Below are positions 33,845 to 44,714 of a stretch of DNA of 64,000 nucleotides, in pieces. The position numbers and the translations under genes were made by a program. Origin of the DNA: Arachis hypogaea (Eukaryota > Streptophyta > Magnoliopsida > Fabales > Fabaceae); contig NC_092048.1 of assembly GCF_003086295.3 (NCBI RefSeq), positions 91,740,626-91,804,625 of the forward strand. The letters are read 5' to 3'. Position 1 is the stretch's first letter; each line of letters begins with the position of its first letter. The notes beneath the pieces were generated by a model. That model was given only the letters and a program-made list of their open reading frames with translations, had not been told where the DNA came from and made no database searches.

Positions 33845-35583
33845 TGATAAACCCCAATTTTGTGGTTTATATTGTGTAGAATTTGAGGGGTTTTGTCAAT
33901 ATTTTCCGCACTTATTCACAAGAATTGCATGGTTTTGTGTTCTCTTCCTAATATTGCTTCATGACGGAAAACATGCTTCTTTTGCCTTAAAATTGCCATA
34001 TTTTGATCCTCTTTTATTACCATTCGATGCCGTGATGTGTTTGTTGAGTGATTCCAGAGTTTATAGGGCAAGAATGGCCTAGAAGAGAGAAAGAAAGCAT
34101 GCACAGGTGGAAGGAACATAAATAATTGAATTTTGGGGAATTCAGCTTCGACGCGCACGCGCACCCTACGCGCACGCGTGGGTGCGGAAAGTTGGGAATG
34201 GCATGCGAAGATTGGCGCATCTGCGTGGATTAGCAAGATCTCCATCGACGCACACGTGTGCTGGACGCGCACGTGTGGATCACGAAATTCAATCGACACG
34301 CACGCGTGCATGACGCGTACGCGTGACAAGCTGCACGTGACCTCATTAAAAGAAATCGTGCCTGGCGATTTCTGAGGCTCAACAGGCCCAAATTCAAGTT
34401 GGTTCTGCATGGAAAAGACCCCAGAATTCTAGGGGGAAAGGGGGGATCATTCATTACACACTTAGACACAATTTTAGCTAGTTTTTGGTTTTTGTTCTGC
34501 TAGAGAGAGAAACCCTTGTTCCTCTCTAGATCTAGTTTGATTTGATCTTCCCTTGTTGAATTCTGAATTGGATCTTGTTGATTTCTAGTTTTGATTACTT
34601 AATTTGAATTCCTTAGAATAATTTTGATAGATCTTGTGTTAGATTTATGTTTTCTTGTCAATTGTCATTTTCTACCCATTTTGTGAATCTTGTGGATCTT
34701 GAATTGTTAATGTTACATTGATGATTTCCATGATTAATTGTGTTGTTTGAGTGATTTTCAATTGATAATTGTTAGTGAGTACCTTTTAATTTCAATTTAA
34801 TTGCATTTTGAATATGTCTTTTAGTAATGCTTACCATGTGTTTGATGAAATGTTTCCTTTGATTATGGAGTAGTTTTCTTTACTCTTGGCCTAGGCTAAG
34901 GGAATTGGGTAAACTTGAGTCATTGGGTCTAATAGATTTGATGATTTGAGAACCCTTAGTGGTCAGTTTGATAACCATTGACACTAGCCTACTACTAAGT
35001 CAATTGGTAGCTAGTTTGGACCTTATGGATTGATGTTGACCAAGCCATTTAATATACTTCAAGTATAGAAATAAACTTAATGAGTTTGCTTCCTCGTAAT
35101 TGTCAAGATATGGTTATTAGACAAGGATAGTGATCCCAATTCCTATGCCTAGCCAAGAGTTGCTTTTATTAATCATATTTGAAACCCAACAATTCCAATT
35201 GCTTTGTCTTAGTTATAGTTACTTGTTTAGTTTTAGAGTAGAATTATATTGGATATTCTCTTATTAGTTTGGATTTGCTCATACCTTGCTTTAGTTACTT
35301 GAATTAGTTTCTTGCACCTTAAGATTTCTTGCTTGATAAGCCTCTTAGTTTAATTTCTTGCTCATGACTTGCAACCCCGGAATTCTAACCAATGTTGATG
35401 TGCATGTTTGCCCATTCCTTGTAAGACGACCCGAGGTTTGAATACTTCGATTACTTTTATTGGGGTTGAACTTGTGACAACCAATTCCTTAAAATTTGAT
35501 TCGAGAATTATTTGTCGGTTGAGAGCTATACTTGCAATGTCAATATCTTGTGAAATTTCTTACCGACGGTAGTCCGCCCATTA
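33845..35583 (+). repeat. LTR of B, left arm
   Basis: About 1.74 kb starting TGATAAACCCCAATTTTGTG and ending CCGCCCATTA (the other arm has CATCA). It has a CpG-rich block of ACGCGCACGCG phrases at 34140-34330. Confidence 0.85.
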
Positions 35584-35589
35584 AATTTT

Positions 35590-35607
35590 TGGCGCCGTTG
35601 CCGGGGA
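35590..35607 (+). other. Primer-binding site of B, left arm (tRNA-Asp)
   Basis: TGGCGCCGTTGCCGGGGA. Confidence 0.85.
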
Positions 35608-35709
35608 ATGGTTGCAACGTATGCCTTGACATTGGTTATGTGAATATTGTAGATAGTTTACTTGCTTTCAATACTTAGTTGTAGTCTAGATTTCTTTTGT
35701 ACACGTGCT

Positions 35710-36918
35710 ATGACTCCCAAGTTTGATGACTCGGTCTCAACCGAATTCTACTTAGCCGAGTTTGACCCTGAGATTGAAAGAACTTTGTTACACACTCGGC
35801 AAGCTAGACGGCGGTTGGACTATACGGCTAGTACTTCAGCCTCTCTTGAGGAGCATACCGAATCACTAGACGGTACCGAGAGTGACTTGGAGTCCGCTAC
35901 TTCTTATTCTTCTATTGGCACCACTAATACATCTTTGCATCCCACAGGTGAACCATACATGGTGGAGCCATGCCGAATCACCTTGCATGAGCAAGGAGCT
36001 CCGGACATCATACTCCCACCTTTGCAAACAAGGTATCCCAACCTTGATCCAAACTTTGAGTTAAAGAATAGCTTGATAAATCTATTCCCTAAGTATCATG
36101 GGCTTCCAGGTCAAGACCCTATCCGACATCTAAGAGATTTTCAAGTTGTTTGTTCTATGGATCGAAGACATGGAGCCGATGAGGTGGCTATTATGGTTTT
36201 TTCCTTTCCCTTCTCTCTTGAGGGGCAAGCAAAAACGTGGTTTTATTCGCAACCGGATGTGATTGTGACCATTTGGAATTTCTTGAAAAGAGAGTTTCTA
36301 GACAAATTCTTTGCGTCGGAGAAGACCGACTATATCCGGAAGGAGATCTCAGGTATAATGCAAAAGGACCAAGAGAGTTTGTACGAGTATTGGACTCGGT
36401 TCAAGAGGCTATTGGAATCTTGTCCACACCATGGATTGGATACTCACTTGCTCATTAGTTACTTCACCGGAGGTCTTTGTGCAGAAGATAGAAGATTGCT
36501 CACTGCTTCTAGTGGTGGTTCCCTTTCCAAAAACAACACGGCGGGAGAAGCTTGGAGCTTGATAAATGATATTGCCGAGGCTACACAACATGTAAGGGTA
36601 AGGAGCGATCCCCTCAAGGGTGTGGTGGAAGCACCACCTTTCGAAGCAAGCTTAATCAAGGTGCTTGGGGATATGACCACCATCCTTACGGAGATGCATA
36701 AAGAGCAAAAGACATTCTATTCCATCCAAGCCATCCAAGCTCCACCCCAAGTTGCTCAACTTGAAGGTCTTCCTAGAATTTGTGGTTTGTGCTCTAGCAC
36801 CACGCATTACACCGATCAATGTCACCAAATTCAAGAGGAGTATGCCCTTGCCATAGCCAATGTGAATTACAACAACCGTCCAGCCTATCCCTCTCAAGGC
36901 CAAAACAACTACCCTTGA
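35710..36918 (+). CDS. gag of B, left arm, 3'-truncated at the dimer junction (402 aa)
   Basis: The ATG at 35710 (MTPKFDDSVSTEF) is chosen because the domain starts soon after and the right arm has the same start. Capsid/gag domain at residues ~130-290 (LINLFPKYHGLPGQDPIRHL; FPFSLEGQAKTWFYSQP; QESLYEYWTRFKRLLESCP). A zinc knuckle CGLCSSTTHYTDQC with the canonical CX2CX4HX4C spacing is near residues 358-371. The frame ends by chance TGA in the palindromic junction, so protease and anything downstream are absent. The knuckle marks this gag as RNA-binding, unlike that of A. Confidence 0.8.
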   Translation: MTPKFDDSVSTEFYLAEFDPEIERTLLHTRQARRRLDYTASTSASLEEHTESLDGTESDLESATSYSSIGTTNTSLHPTGEPYMVEPCRITLHEQGAPDIILPPLQTRYPNLDPNFELKNSLINLFPKYHGLPGQDPIRHLRDFQVVCSMDRRHGADEVAIMVFSFPFSLEGQAKTWFYSQPDVIVTIWNFLKREFLDKFFASEKTDYIRKEISGIMQKDQESLYEYWTRFKRLLESCPHHGLDTHLLISYFTGGLCAEDRRLLTASSGGSLSKNNTAGEAWSLINDIAEATQHVRVRSDPLKGVVEAPPFEASLIKVLGDMTTILTEMHKEQKTFYSIQAIQAPPQVAQLEGLPRICGLCSSTTHYTDQCHQIQEEYALAIANVNYNNRPAYPSQGQNNYP

Positions 36919-36930
36919 GAGGGTGGACGA
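36888..36930. repeat. Centre of the B dimer: short hairpin
   Basis: CCCTCTCAAGG and its complement CCTTGAGAGGG flank 13 nt (CCAAAACAACTAC). The left arm runs into the 13 nt as normal gag sequence, then the sequence turns back into the right arm, which lacks six bases (GCCTAT) found in the left arm. Confidence 0.75.
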
Positions 36931-38097
36931 TTGTTGTAATTCACATTGGCTACGGCAATGGCGTACTCCTCCTGAATTTGGTGACATTGATCGGTGTAAT
37001 ACATGGTGCTAGAGCACAAACCACAAATTCTAGGAGGACCTTCAAGTTGAGCAACTTGGGGTGGAGCTTAGATGGCTTGGATGGAATAGAATGCCTTTTT
37101 CTCTTTATGCATCTCCGTAAGGATGGTGGTCATATCCCCAAGCACCTTGGTTAAGCTTGCTTCGGAAGGTGGTGCTTCCACCACACCCTTGAGGGGATTG
37201 CTCCTTACCCTTACATGTTGTGTAGCCTCGGCAACATCATTTATCAAGCTCCAAGCTTCTCCCGCCATCTTGTTTTTGGAAAAGGAACCACTACTAGAAG
37301 CAGTGAGCAATCTTCTATCTTCCGCACAAAGATCTCCGGTGAAGTAACTAATGAGCAAGTGAGTATCCAAACCATGGTGTAGACAAGATTCCAATAGCCT
37401 CTTGAACCGAGTCCAATACTTGTACAAACTCTCTTGGTCCTTTTGCATTATACCCGAGATCTGCTTCCGGATATAGTCGGTCTTCTCCGACAGAAAGAAT
37501 TTGTCTAGAAACTCTCTTCTCAAGAAATCCCAATTGGTCACAATCTCATCCGGTTGCAAATAAAACCACGTTTTTGCTTGCCCCTCAAGAGAGAAGGGAA
37601 AGGCAAAAACCATAATAGCCACCTCATCGGCTCCATGTCTTCGAGCCGTAGAACAAGCAACTTGAAAATCTCTTAGATGTCGGATAGGGTCTTGACCCGG
37701 AAGCCCATGATACTTAGGGAATAGATTTATCAAGCTATTCTTCAACTCAAAGTTTGGATCAAGGTTGGGATACCTTGTTTGCAAAGGTGGGAGTATGATG
37801 TCCGGAGCTCCTTGCTCATGCAAGGTGATTCGGCATGGCTCCGCCATGTATGGTTCACCTGTGGGATGCAAAGATGTATTAGTGGTGCCAACAGAAGAAT
37901 AAGAAGTAGCGGACTCCAAGTCACTCTCGGTACCGTCTAGTGATTCGGTATGCTCCTCAAGAGAGACCGAAGTACTAGCCGTATAGTCCAACCGCCGTCT
38001 AGCTTGCCGAGTGTGTAACAAAGTTCTTTCAATCTCAGGGTCAAACTCGGCTAAGCTAGAATTCGGTTGAGACCGAGTCATCAAACTTGGGAGTCAT
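36931..38097 (-). pseudogene. gag of B, right arm, broken and truncated
   Basis: Near-identical to the left-arm gag, read on the minus strand from ATG 38097. One inserted base near 38059 turns the early TTCTAC codons into a TAG, and a TAA ends the long open stretch at about 37066 (a TAG/CAG-type change before APPQVAQ). The zinc-knuckle region follows with its first cysteines intact. The 3' end is the dimer junction. Several substitutions from the left arm show that the arms are not one fresh copy. Confidence 0.75.
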
Positions 38098-38206
38098 AGC
38101 ACGTGTACAAAAGAAATCTAGACTACAACTAAGTATTGAAAGAAAGTAAACTATCTACAATATTCTCATATTCACATAACCAATGTCAAGGCATACGTTG
38201 CAACCA

Positions 38207-38225
38207 TTCCCCGGCAACGGCGCCA
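38207..38225 (-). other. Primer-binding site of B, right arm (tRNA-Asp)
   Basis: The minus strand reads TGGCGCCGTTGCCGGGGAA. Confidence 0.85.
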
Positions 38226-38231
38226 AAAATT

Positions 38232-38448
38232 TGATGGGCGGACTACCGTCGGTAAGAAATTTCACAAGATATTCACATTGCAAGTATGGCTCTCAACCGA
38301 CAAATAATCCTCGAATCAAATTTTAAGGAATTGGTTGTCACAAGTTCAACCCCAATAAAAGTAACCGAAGTATTCAAACCTCGGGTCGTCTTAAAAGGAA
38401 TGGGCAAACATGCGCATCAACATTGGTTGGAATTCCGGGGTTGCAAGT
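38232..38448 (-). repeat. LTR of B, right arm, U5 part
   Basis: The U5 end of the right-arm LTR, cut by A2. CAAGT (38444-38448) is repeated at 48260-48264. The intact left arm reads straight through this point near 35370-35380. Confidence 0.85.
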
Positions 38449-40156
38449 TGGTATGCGAAATTGTTACTCTGAGGTTGTAAAATTTGTTGTTCGTTCTCTC
38501 CCTGGCAATGGCGCCAATAACTAGTGCACAATACCATGGTCCAAACATAACTTCACAACTTCGCACAACTAACCAGCAAGTGCACTGGGTCGTCCAAGTA
38601 ATAAAATCTTACGTGAGTAAGGGTCGATCCCACAGAGATTGTTGGTATGAAGTAAGCTATGGTCATCTTGTTAATCTCAGTCAGGCGGATATCAAATGGT
38701 TATGGAGTTTTCGAATAATAATAATAAATAAACAGAAAATAAAGATAGAAATACTTATGTAATTCATTGGTGAGAATTTCAGATAAGCGTATAGAGATGC
38801 TTTCGTTCCTCTGAAGCTCTGCTTTCCCGCTGTCTTCATCCAATCAGTCTTACTCCTTTCCATGGCAAGCATTCTGTAAGGGCATCACCGTTGTCAATGG
38901 CTACATCCCATCCTCTCTGTGAAAATGGTCCAAATGCTTTGTCACGGCATGGCTAATCATCTGGAGGTTCTCGATCATACTGGAATAGGATTTACTATCC
39001 TTTTGCGTCTGTCACTACGCCCAGCACTCGCGAGTTTGAAGTTCGTCACAGCCATCCCTTCCCAGATCCTACTCGGAATACCACAGAAAAGGTTTAGACT
39101 TTTCGGATCTCAGGAATGGCCATCCATGGGTTCTAACTTATACTACGAAGATACTAATAACTCGGACTTGGTCCCCTGTATTAGATATCTAAGAGATACT
39201 CATTCTAGCTTGGTTGCATGTAGAACGGAAGTGTTTGTCAGGCACGCGTTCATAAGTGAGAATGATGATGAGCGTCACATAATCATCACATTCATCATGT
39301 TCTTGGGTGCGAATGGATATCTTAGAAGCGGAATAAGCTGAATTGAATAGAAAATAGTAGTACTTTGCATTAAATCATGAGGAACAGCAGAGCTCCACAC
39401 CTTAATCTATGGAGTGCAGAAACTCTACCGTTTGAAAATACATAAGTGATAATGGTCCAGGCATGGCCGAATGGCCAGCCCCCATGAAAGTCTCCGATAG
39501 CATAAAACTGATCAAAGGTCCCCCCTTTTATACAATAGTAAAAAGTCCTATTTATACTAAACTAGTTACTAGGGTTTACAGAAGTAAGTAATTGATGCAT
39601 AAATCCACTTCTGGGGCTCACTTGGTGTGTGCTTGGGCTGAGCTTGAAGTTTACACGTGGAGAGGTCATTCTTGGAGTTGAACGCCAGTTTGTAACGTGT
39701 TTCTGGCGTTCAACTCTGGTTTGTGACGTGTTTCTGGCGTTTAACTCCAGACTGCAGCGTAGAACTGGCGTTCAGCGCCCTTTTGCGTCGTCTAAACTTG
39801 GCCAAAGTATGGACTATTATATATTGCTGGAAAGCCCTGAATGTCTACTTTCCAACGCTATTGGAAGTGCACCATTTTGAGTTCTGTAGCTCCAGAAAAT
39901 CCACTTTGAGTGCAGGGAGGTCAGAATCCAACAGCATCAACAGTCCTTCTTCTACCTCTGAATCTGATTTTTGCTCAAGTCCCTCAATTTCAGCCAGAAA
40001 ATACCTGAAATCACAGAAAAACACACAAACTCATAGTAAAGTCCAGAAATGTGAATTTAACATAAAAACTAATGAAAACATCCCTAAAAGTAACTAGATC
40101 CTACTAAAAACATACTAAAAATAATGTCAAAAAGCGTATAAATTATCCGCTCATCA
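38449..40156 (-). repeat. 3' LTR of A2
   Basis: 1708 bp, TG/CA ends. TATAAATA box at 39549-39556 (minus). A hairpin of 12-bp arms GTTGAACGCCAG/CTGGCGTTCAAC at 39677-39714. An internal ATGGCGCCAATAACT (about 38508) resembles the primer-binding site. Confidence 0.9.
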
Positions 40157-40194
40157 CAACACCAAACTTAAATTGTTGCTTGTCCCCAAGCAAC
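40157..40194 (-). other. Pre-tract hairpin and polypurine tract of A2
   Basis: The minus strand reads GTTGCTTGGGGACAAGCAAC (40175-40194, 8-bp stem, GGGA loop), then AATTTAAGTTTGGTGTTG up to the LTR. Compared with G and D the outermost pair is G-C instead of C-G. Confidence 0.75.
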
Positions 40195-41306
40195 TGAAAA
40201 TCAAATAAGATAAAAAGAAGAGAATATACTATAAATTCCAAAATATCAATGAAATATAGCTCCAATCAGATGAGCGGGACTTGTAGCTTTTTGCCTCTTG
40301 AATAGTTTTGGCATCTCACTTTATCCATTGAGGTTCAGAATGATTGGCATCTATAGGAACTCAGAGTTTAGATAGTGTTATTGATTCTCCTAGTTCAGTA
40401 TGTTGATTATTGAACACAGCTACTTTATGAGTCTTGGCCGTGGCCCTAAGCACTTTGTTTTCCAGTATTACCACCGGATACATAAATGCCACAGACACAT
40501 AATTGGGTGAACCTTTTCAGATTGTGACTCAGCTTTGCAAAAGTCCCCAATTAGAGGTGTCCAGGGTTCTTAAGCACACTCTTTTTTTGATTTGGACCTT
40601 GACTTTAACCGCTCAGTCTCAAGTTTTCACTTGACACCTTCACGCCACAAGCACATGGTTAGGGATAGCTTGGTTTAGCCGCTTAGGCCGGGATTTTATT
40701 CCTTTAGGCCCTCCTATCCACTGATGCTCAAAGCCTTGGGATCCTTTTTATTTACCCTTGCCTTTTGGTTTTAAGGGTTATTGGCTTTTTGCTCTTGCCT
40801 TTTGGTTTTAAGAGCTTTTGGCTTTTTCTGCTTGCTTTTTCTTTTTCTATTTTTTTTCGCCAAATTTTTTTTCTTTCTTTTTTTTTTCTGCAAGTTTTGT
40901 ATTCACTGCTTTTTCTTGCTTCAAGAATCATTTTTATGATTTTTCAGATTATCAAATAACATGTCTCCTGTTCATCATTCTTTCAAGAGCCAACATATTT
41001 AACATTCATAAACAACAACTTCAAAAGACATATGCACTGTTCAAGCATTCATTCAGAAAAAAAAAGTATTGTCTCCACATCAAAATAATTAAACTAAGTT
41101 CAAGGATAAATTCGAAACTCATGTACTTCTTGTTCTTTTGTTTTTAAAACGTTTTTCATTTAAGAGAGGTGATGGATTCATATTCACTACTTTAAGGCAT
41201 AGACACTTAGACACTAATGATCATGTAATAAAGACACAAACATAGATAAACATTTAACATAAGAAAACAAAAAACAGAAAATTTAAGAACAAGGAATGAG
41301 TCCACC
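40195..41306 (-). other. 3' non-coding region of A2
   Basis: About 1.1 kb with no supported gene; T-rich runs at 40835-40900 and repeated GGCTTTTTGCTCTTGCCTTTTGG phrases near 40760-40830. Confidence 0.5.
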
Positions 41307-41651
41307 TTAGTGATGGTGGCGTTTTCTCCTTGAGGAACCAATGATGTCCTTGAGCTCTTCTATGTCTCTTCCTTGTCTTTGTTGCTCCTCCCTCATTGCT
41401 CTTTGATCTTCTCTAATTTCATGAAGGATGATGGAGTGCTCTTGATGTTCCACCCTTAGTTGCTCCCAAAAATTGTGTGGAGGAAAATGTATCCCCTGAG
41501 GTATCTCAGGGATCTCTTGATTTGCAGTCAAATATTCTACCACTGAGCTATAGACCCTTGAGATGAATCTCTCCATCTCCTATGACTCGGAGGTGGAAGC
41601 TTTTGTCTTCCCTTTCCTCTTTCTAGAGGTTTCTCTGGCCTTAGGTGCCAT
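41307..41651 (-). pseudogene. ORF2 remnant of A2 (internally deleted)
   Basis: From ATG 41651 it reads MAPKARETSRKRKGKTKAS, then a TAG, then in the same frame ERFISRVYSSVVEYLTANQE, IHFPPHNFWEQLRVEHQEH and a charged coiled coil (REDQRAMREEQQRQGRD) to a basic end RRKRHHH at 41307. A basic start and a coiled-coil end with little between fits ORF2 of C with its central domain deleted. The inference rests on position and layout rather than strong identity. Confidence 0.5.
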
Positions 41652-41984
41652 CAATGGTTATGGAAAAACAAAAAAGCTATGCTTTTACCACACCAGACTT
41701 AGAATATTGCTCGCCCTCGAGCAAAAAAAGAAAGAATAGTAGAAGAAGAAGAAGATATGGAGGTGAGTTGATGGTTTGAATTTGAGTGGGTGGGTGTAGG
41801 TGGGTTGTATGATGGTTTTAGGGGAGTAATGGATGTAAGTGGTAAAGGGTTCTTGGGAAAGGGTGATATAGGATTATGAGGAGGTAAGGTGAGTGGAGGT
41901 ATGTGGGGATCCTGTGGGGTCCACAGATCCTCAGGTGTCAAGGATTTGCATCCCTGCACCAATTAGGCATGTAAAACACCTTTG

Positions 41985-42175
41985 CATGCAATTCTGGCGT
42001 TTAAACGCCGAATTGATGCTTGTTCTGGGCGTTCAACGCCCAGATGTAGCATGTTTCTGGCGTTGAATGCCAGCTCTATGCTTTTTTTTGGCATTCAGCG
42101 CCAGCTCCATGCTCTGTTCTGGTGTTGAACGCCAGCCAGATGCTCCTTACTGGCATTTAAACGTCAGTAAGTCCT
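41985..42175. repeat. GGCGTT(C/T)AACGCC palindrome array inside A2
   Basis: Five or more phrases of the CTGGCGTTCAACGCCAG type in about 190 bp of internal, non-LTR sequence. The same phrase type fills the U3 part of A and H LTRs. Confidence 0.75.
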
Positions 42176-42315
42176 TCCTCCAGGGTGTGATTTTCCTTCT
42201 GCTGTTTTTGATTCTGTTTTTAATTTTTGTAATTATTTTGTGACTCCACATGATCATGAACCTAATAAAACATGAAAGAACAATAAAAATAAAAATAAAA
42301 TTAGATAAATAAAAA

Positions 42316-42331
42316 TTGGGTTGCCTCCCAA
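42316..42331 (-). other. Post-coding hairpin of A2
   Basis: The minus strand reads TTGGG-AGGCAA-CCCAA, extendable by one G-U pair, about 50 nt after the protease frame ends and preceded by the conserved GTCAAGCTATTGACATTAAA. Confidence 0.7.
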
Positions 42332-42380
42332 CAAGTGCTTCTTTAATGTCAATAGCTTGACAGTGGGCTCTCATGGAGCC

Positions 42381-44714
42381 TCACAGATGTTCAGAGCATT
42401 GTTGAAACTCCCCAACACCAAACTTAGAGTTTGGATATGGGAGTTCAACACCAAACTTAGAGTTTTGTTGTGGCCTCCCAACACCAAACTTAGAGTTTGA
42501 CTGTGGGGGCTCTGGTTGACTCTGTTTTGAGAGAAGCTTACTGTGCCTCTTTTCCATGTTTACAGAAGGATGTCTTTGAGTTTTAAACTCAAGGGAGTCC
42601 TCATTCAATTGAAGGACTAGTTCACCTCTGTTAACATCAATCACAGCTCTTGCTGTGGCTAGGAAGGGTCTTCCAAGGATGATGGATTCATCCTCATCCT
42701 TCCCAGTATCTAGGATTATGAAATCAGCAGGGATGTAAAGGTCTTCAACCTTTACTAATATGTCCTCTACTTGTCCATAAGCCTATTTTCTGGAATTGTC
42801 TGCCATCTCTAATGAGATTTTAGGAGCTTGTACCTCAAAGATTCCCAGTTTCTCCATTACAGAGAGTGGCATGAGGTTTATTCCTAACCCAAGATCACAT
42901 AGAGCCTTCTCAAAGGTCATGGTGCCTATGGTACAAGGTATTAGGAACTTTCCAGGATCCTGTTTCTTTTGAGGCAATCTCAGTTGATCCAATGCATTTA
43001 GTTCATTGGTGAACAGGGGAGGTTCATCTCCCCAAGTCTCACTACCAAATAAATTGGCATTCAGCTTCATGATTGCACCAAGGAACTTGGCAACTTGCTC
43101 TTCAGTAACATCCTCATTCTCTTCAAAAGAAGAATACTCATCAGAGCTCATGAAGGGCGTAAGGAGGTTTAATGGAATCTCTATGGTCTCTAGATGAGCC
43201 TCAGAGTCCTTTGGTTCCTCAAAGGGAAACTCCTTGTTGATCACTGAACGTCCCAGGAGGTCTTCCTCCTTGGGATTCACGTCCTCCCCTTCCTTCTTGG
43301 ATTCGGCCATGATGGTTATATCAATGGCCTTGCACTCTCCTTTTGGATTTTCTTCTGTGTTGCTTGGGAGAGCACTAGGAGGGGTTTCAGTGATCTTCTT
43401 ACTCAGCTGGCCCACTTGTGCCTCCAAATTTCTAATGGAGGACCTTATTTCATTCATGAAACTCAGAGTGGCCTTAGATAGATCAGAGACTAAGTTTGCT
43501 AAATTAGAGGTATTTTGTTCAGAGTTCTCTGTCTGTTGCTGAGTGGATGATGGAAAAGGCTTGCTATTGCTAAACCTGTTTCTTCCACCATTATTAAAGC
43601 CTTGTTGAGGCTTTTTTTGATCCTTCCATGAGAGATTTGGGTGATTTCTCCATGAGGGATTATAGGTGTTTCCATAGGGTTCACCCATGTAATTCACCTC
43701 TGCAATTGTAGGATTCTCAGGATCATAAGCTTCTTCTTCAGGAGATGCCTCTTGAGTACTGTTGGATGCAGCTTGCATTCCATTCAGACTCTGAGAAATC
43801 ATATTGACTTGCTGAGTCAATATTTTATTCTGAGCCAATATGGCATTCAGAGTATCAATTTCAAGAACTCCCTTCTTCTGAGGCGTCCCATTACTTACAG
43901 GATTCCTCTCAGAAGTGTACATAAACTGGTTGTTAGCAACCATGTCAATAAGTTCTTGAGCTTCTGCAGGCGTTTTCTTTAGGTGAATGGATCCACCTGC
44001 AGAAGTATCCAATGACATCTTAGCTAATTCAGACAGACCATCATAGAATATATCTAGGATGGTCCATTCTAAAAGCATGTCAGAAGGACACTTTTTGGTC
44101 AGTTCCTTGTATCTCTCCCAAGATTCATAGAGGGATTCACCTTCTTTCTGTCTGAAGGTTTGAACATCCACTCTAAGCTTACTCAACTTTTGAGGAGGAA
44201 AGAACTTGGCTAAGAAAGCCTTGACCAGCTTATCCCAAGAGTTCAGGCTATCTTTAGGTTGAGAATCCAACCATATTCTAGCTCTGTCTCTCACAGCAAA
44301 AGGGAAAAGCATGAGCCTGTAGACTTCAGGATCTACTCCGTTAGTCTTAACAGTGTCACATATCTGCAAGAATTCAGTTAAGAATTGAAAGGGATCTTCA
44401 GATGGAAGTCCATGAAACTTGCAGTTTTGTTGCATCAGAGAAACTAATTGAGGTTTCAGCTCAAAGTTGTTTGCTCCAATGACAGGGATGGAGATGCTTC
44501 TTCCATGTAAATTGGAATTAGGTGCAGTAAAGTCACCAAGCATCCTCCTTGTATTATTATTATTTTCGGCTGCCATTTCCTCTTCTTGTTCGAAAATTCC
44601 TGTAAGGTTATCTCTGGATTGTTGTATTTTAGCTTCTCTTAGTTTCCTCTTCAGAGTCCTTTCAGGTTCAGGGTCTGCTTCAACAAAAATGTTCTTGTCT
44701 TTGCTCCTTCTCAT
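42381..44714 (-). pseudogene. gag-protease of A2, one in-frame stop
   Basis: Start chosen at ATG 44714 (MRRSKDKNIFVEADPEPERT), matching A1; an upstream in-frame ATG at 44762 adds an unlikely hydrophobic leader. Gag domain at residues ~80-290 (NNFELKPQLVSLMQQNCKFH; RLMLFPFAVRDRARIWLDSQ; EGESLYESWERYKELTKKCP), then IRNLEAQVGQLSKKI. No zinc knuckle. Protease: IPCTIGTMTFEKALCDLGLG, INLMPLSVMEKLGIFEV, then TAG at 42783-42785, and in the same frame SIILGRPFLATARAVIDVN. The active-site DLGAS of the family is DLGLG here. Three 33-bp repeats (42415-42497) encode NSKFGV units at the end. Without the stop it would be about 777 codons. Confidence 0.85.
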
